Translations under genes and position numbers: made by a program
Shown: piece by piece, positions 13,709-14,075 of the stretch
Position numbering within the stretch: position 1 is the first letter of the stretch
Layout: every line of letters starts with the position of its first letter
Origin: JBEVMS01 sp040508515
Lineage (GTDB): Bacteria; Pseudomonadota; Gammaproteobacteria; Xanthomonadales; Rhodanobacteraceae
Direction of reading: 5' to 3'
NCBI GenBank assembly: GCA_040508515.1
Contig: JBEVMS010000148.1
Coordinates: 1 to 14,075, forward strand
Length of the DNA stretch: 14,075 nucleotides
The notes under the pieces: model-generated
Database searches by the model: none
Told to the model about the DNA's origin: nothing
What the model saw: only the letters and a program-made list of their open reading frames with translations

Positions 13709-14075
13709 CAGTTGGTCTCGGGCAGGTTACTCATCATCGGTGGGCGCAGGGCCAGGGTGACCTCGGTATGAAACGGCGCGCCGTTGCGCAGGCCCGAGAC
13801 CAGCGCCTTGCTGCCCGGACGCAGCGCCGCCTCGGCACGGCGCAAATCGGCCGGGTCGATGATGTCGTCCTGACCGATCTTAAGCAGAATGTCGCGCGGT
13901 TGGATGCCGGCCTGCGCGGCCGGGCCGCCGGTGTACACATCCGTCACCTGCGCGCCGCGTGGCGCCGCCGGTAGCCCGCTGTTGACGGCAACGGGCACGA
14001 AGCCGTAGTCGGCGCCCAGCCAGCCGCGCACCACATGGCCGGTGGCGATGATCTGGTCGAGCACCTCCTTGGCCG
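13708..14075 (-). CDS. DegS/AlgW-like periplasmic serine protease, C-terminal PDZ part only
   Basis: The last 121 codons of a gene that continues beyond the right edge. The visible part starts with AKEVLDQIIATGHVVRGWLG, the join between the trypsin-like protease domain and PDZ domain of HtrA-family proteins. A single PDZ domain follows (GAQVTDVYTGGPAAQAGIQPRDILLKIG and so on), and the protein ends in PETN soon after it. Only one PDZ domain before the C-terminus fits the DegS/AlgW group (site-1 protease of the sigma-E envelope-stress pathway) rather than DegP/DegQ, which have two. The His-Asp-Ser catalytic domain is outside the window, so activity cannot be judged. An internal GTG at 14064 is not the start. 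It is convergent with the transglycosylase gene. Confidence 0.85.
   Translation of the reverse strand, partial: AKEVLDQIIATGHVVRGWLGADYGFVPVAVNSGLPAAPRGAQVTDVYTGGPAAQAGIQPRDILLKIGQDDIIDPADLRRAEAALRPGSKALVSGLRNGAPFHTEVTLALRPPMMSNLPETN

Noticed and set aside
1..14075. Mobile element, prophage, CRISPR array or tRNA
   Set aside because: No transposase or integrase motifs, terminal inverted repeats, regularly spaced repeats or tRNA-like cloverleaf were seen in the window.

Overview
The window looks like a chromosomal segment of a high-GC gammaproteobacterium, most probably from the Xanthomonadales (Xanthomonas, Dyella or Rhodanobacter relatives). This rests on strong G/C bias at third codon positions, the miaB-phoH-ybeY housekeeping cluster, a DUF4124-type lytic transglycosylase, and a PepSY/DUF3649/DUF3325 siderophore operon. 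The genus is inference. All genes but one are on the minus strand, so the sequence reads as operons running right to left.

Region A (1-3881, minus): a tightly coupled three-gene operon. It encodes a HlyD-type membrane-fusion protein, an exported (alpha/alpha)6-toroid glycosidase-like protein, and a cellulose-synthase-type family 2 glycosyltransferase cut by the left window edge. The junctions are TGATG and ATGA overlaps. Together they look like a synthase-dependent exopolysaccharide system: polymerise and translocate, cross the periplasm, trim or modify. The polymer cannot be named from sequence.

Region B (3882-4428): a gap of about 550 bp without a credible gene. It holds a hairpin just after ybeY, an AT-rich island, a 14-bp direct repeat and small inverted repeats. 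It should contain the leader or promoter of the exopolysaccharide operon.

Region C (4429-7757, minus): miaB, then a broken GNAT acetyltransferase, then phoH and ybeY, each overlapping the next by 3-4 nt. The acetyltransferase has a frameshift and an in-frame stop. In many gammaproteobacteria corC and lnt follow ybeY; here the exopolysaccharide operon does.

Region D (7966-12434, minus): DUF3649 small membrane protein, PepSY membrane protein (siderophore-reductase type), DUF3325 small membrane protein and a TonB-dependent siderophore receptor. The first three overlap by 4 nt. A near-palindromic Fur box lies in a recognisable promoter upstream. The receptor would import a ferric siderophore and the PepSY protein would help release the iron.

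Region E (12625-13692, plus): a lytic transglycosylase, the only plus-strand gene, diverging from the siderophore operon. A plausible promoter for it shares the same Fur box. It converges on a DegS/AlgW-like protease (13708-14075, minus), of which only the C-terminal PDZ part is in the window.
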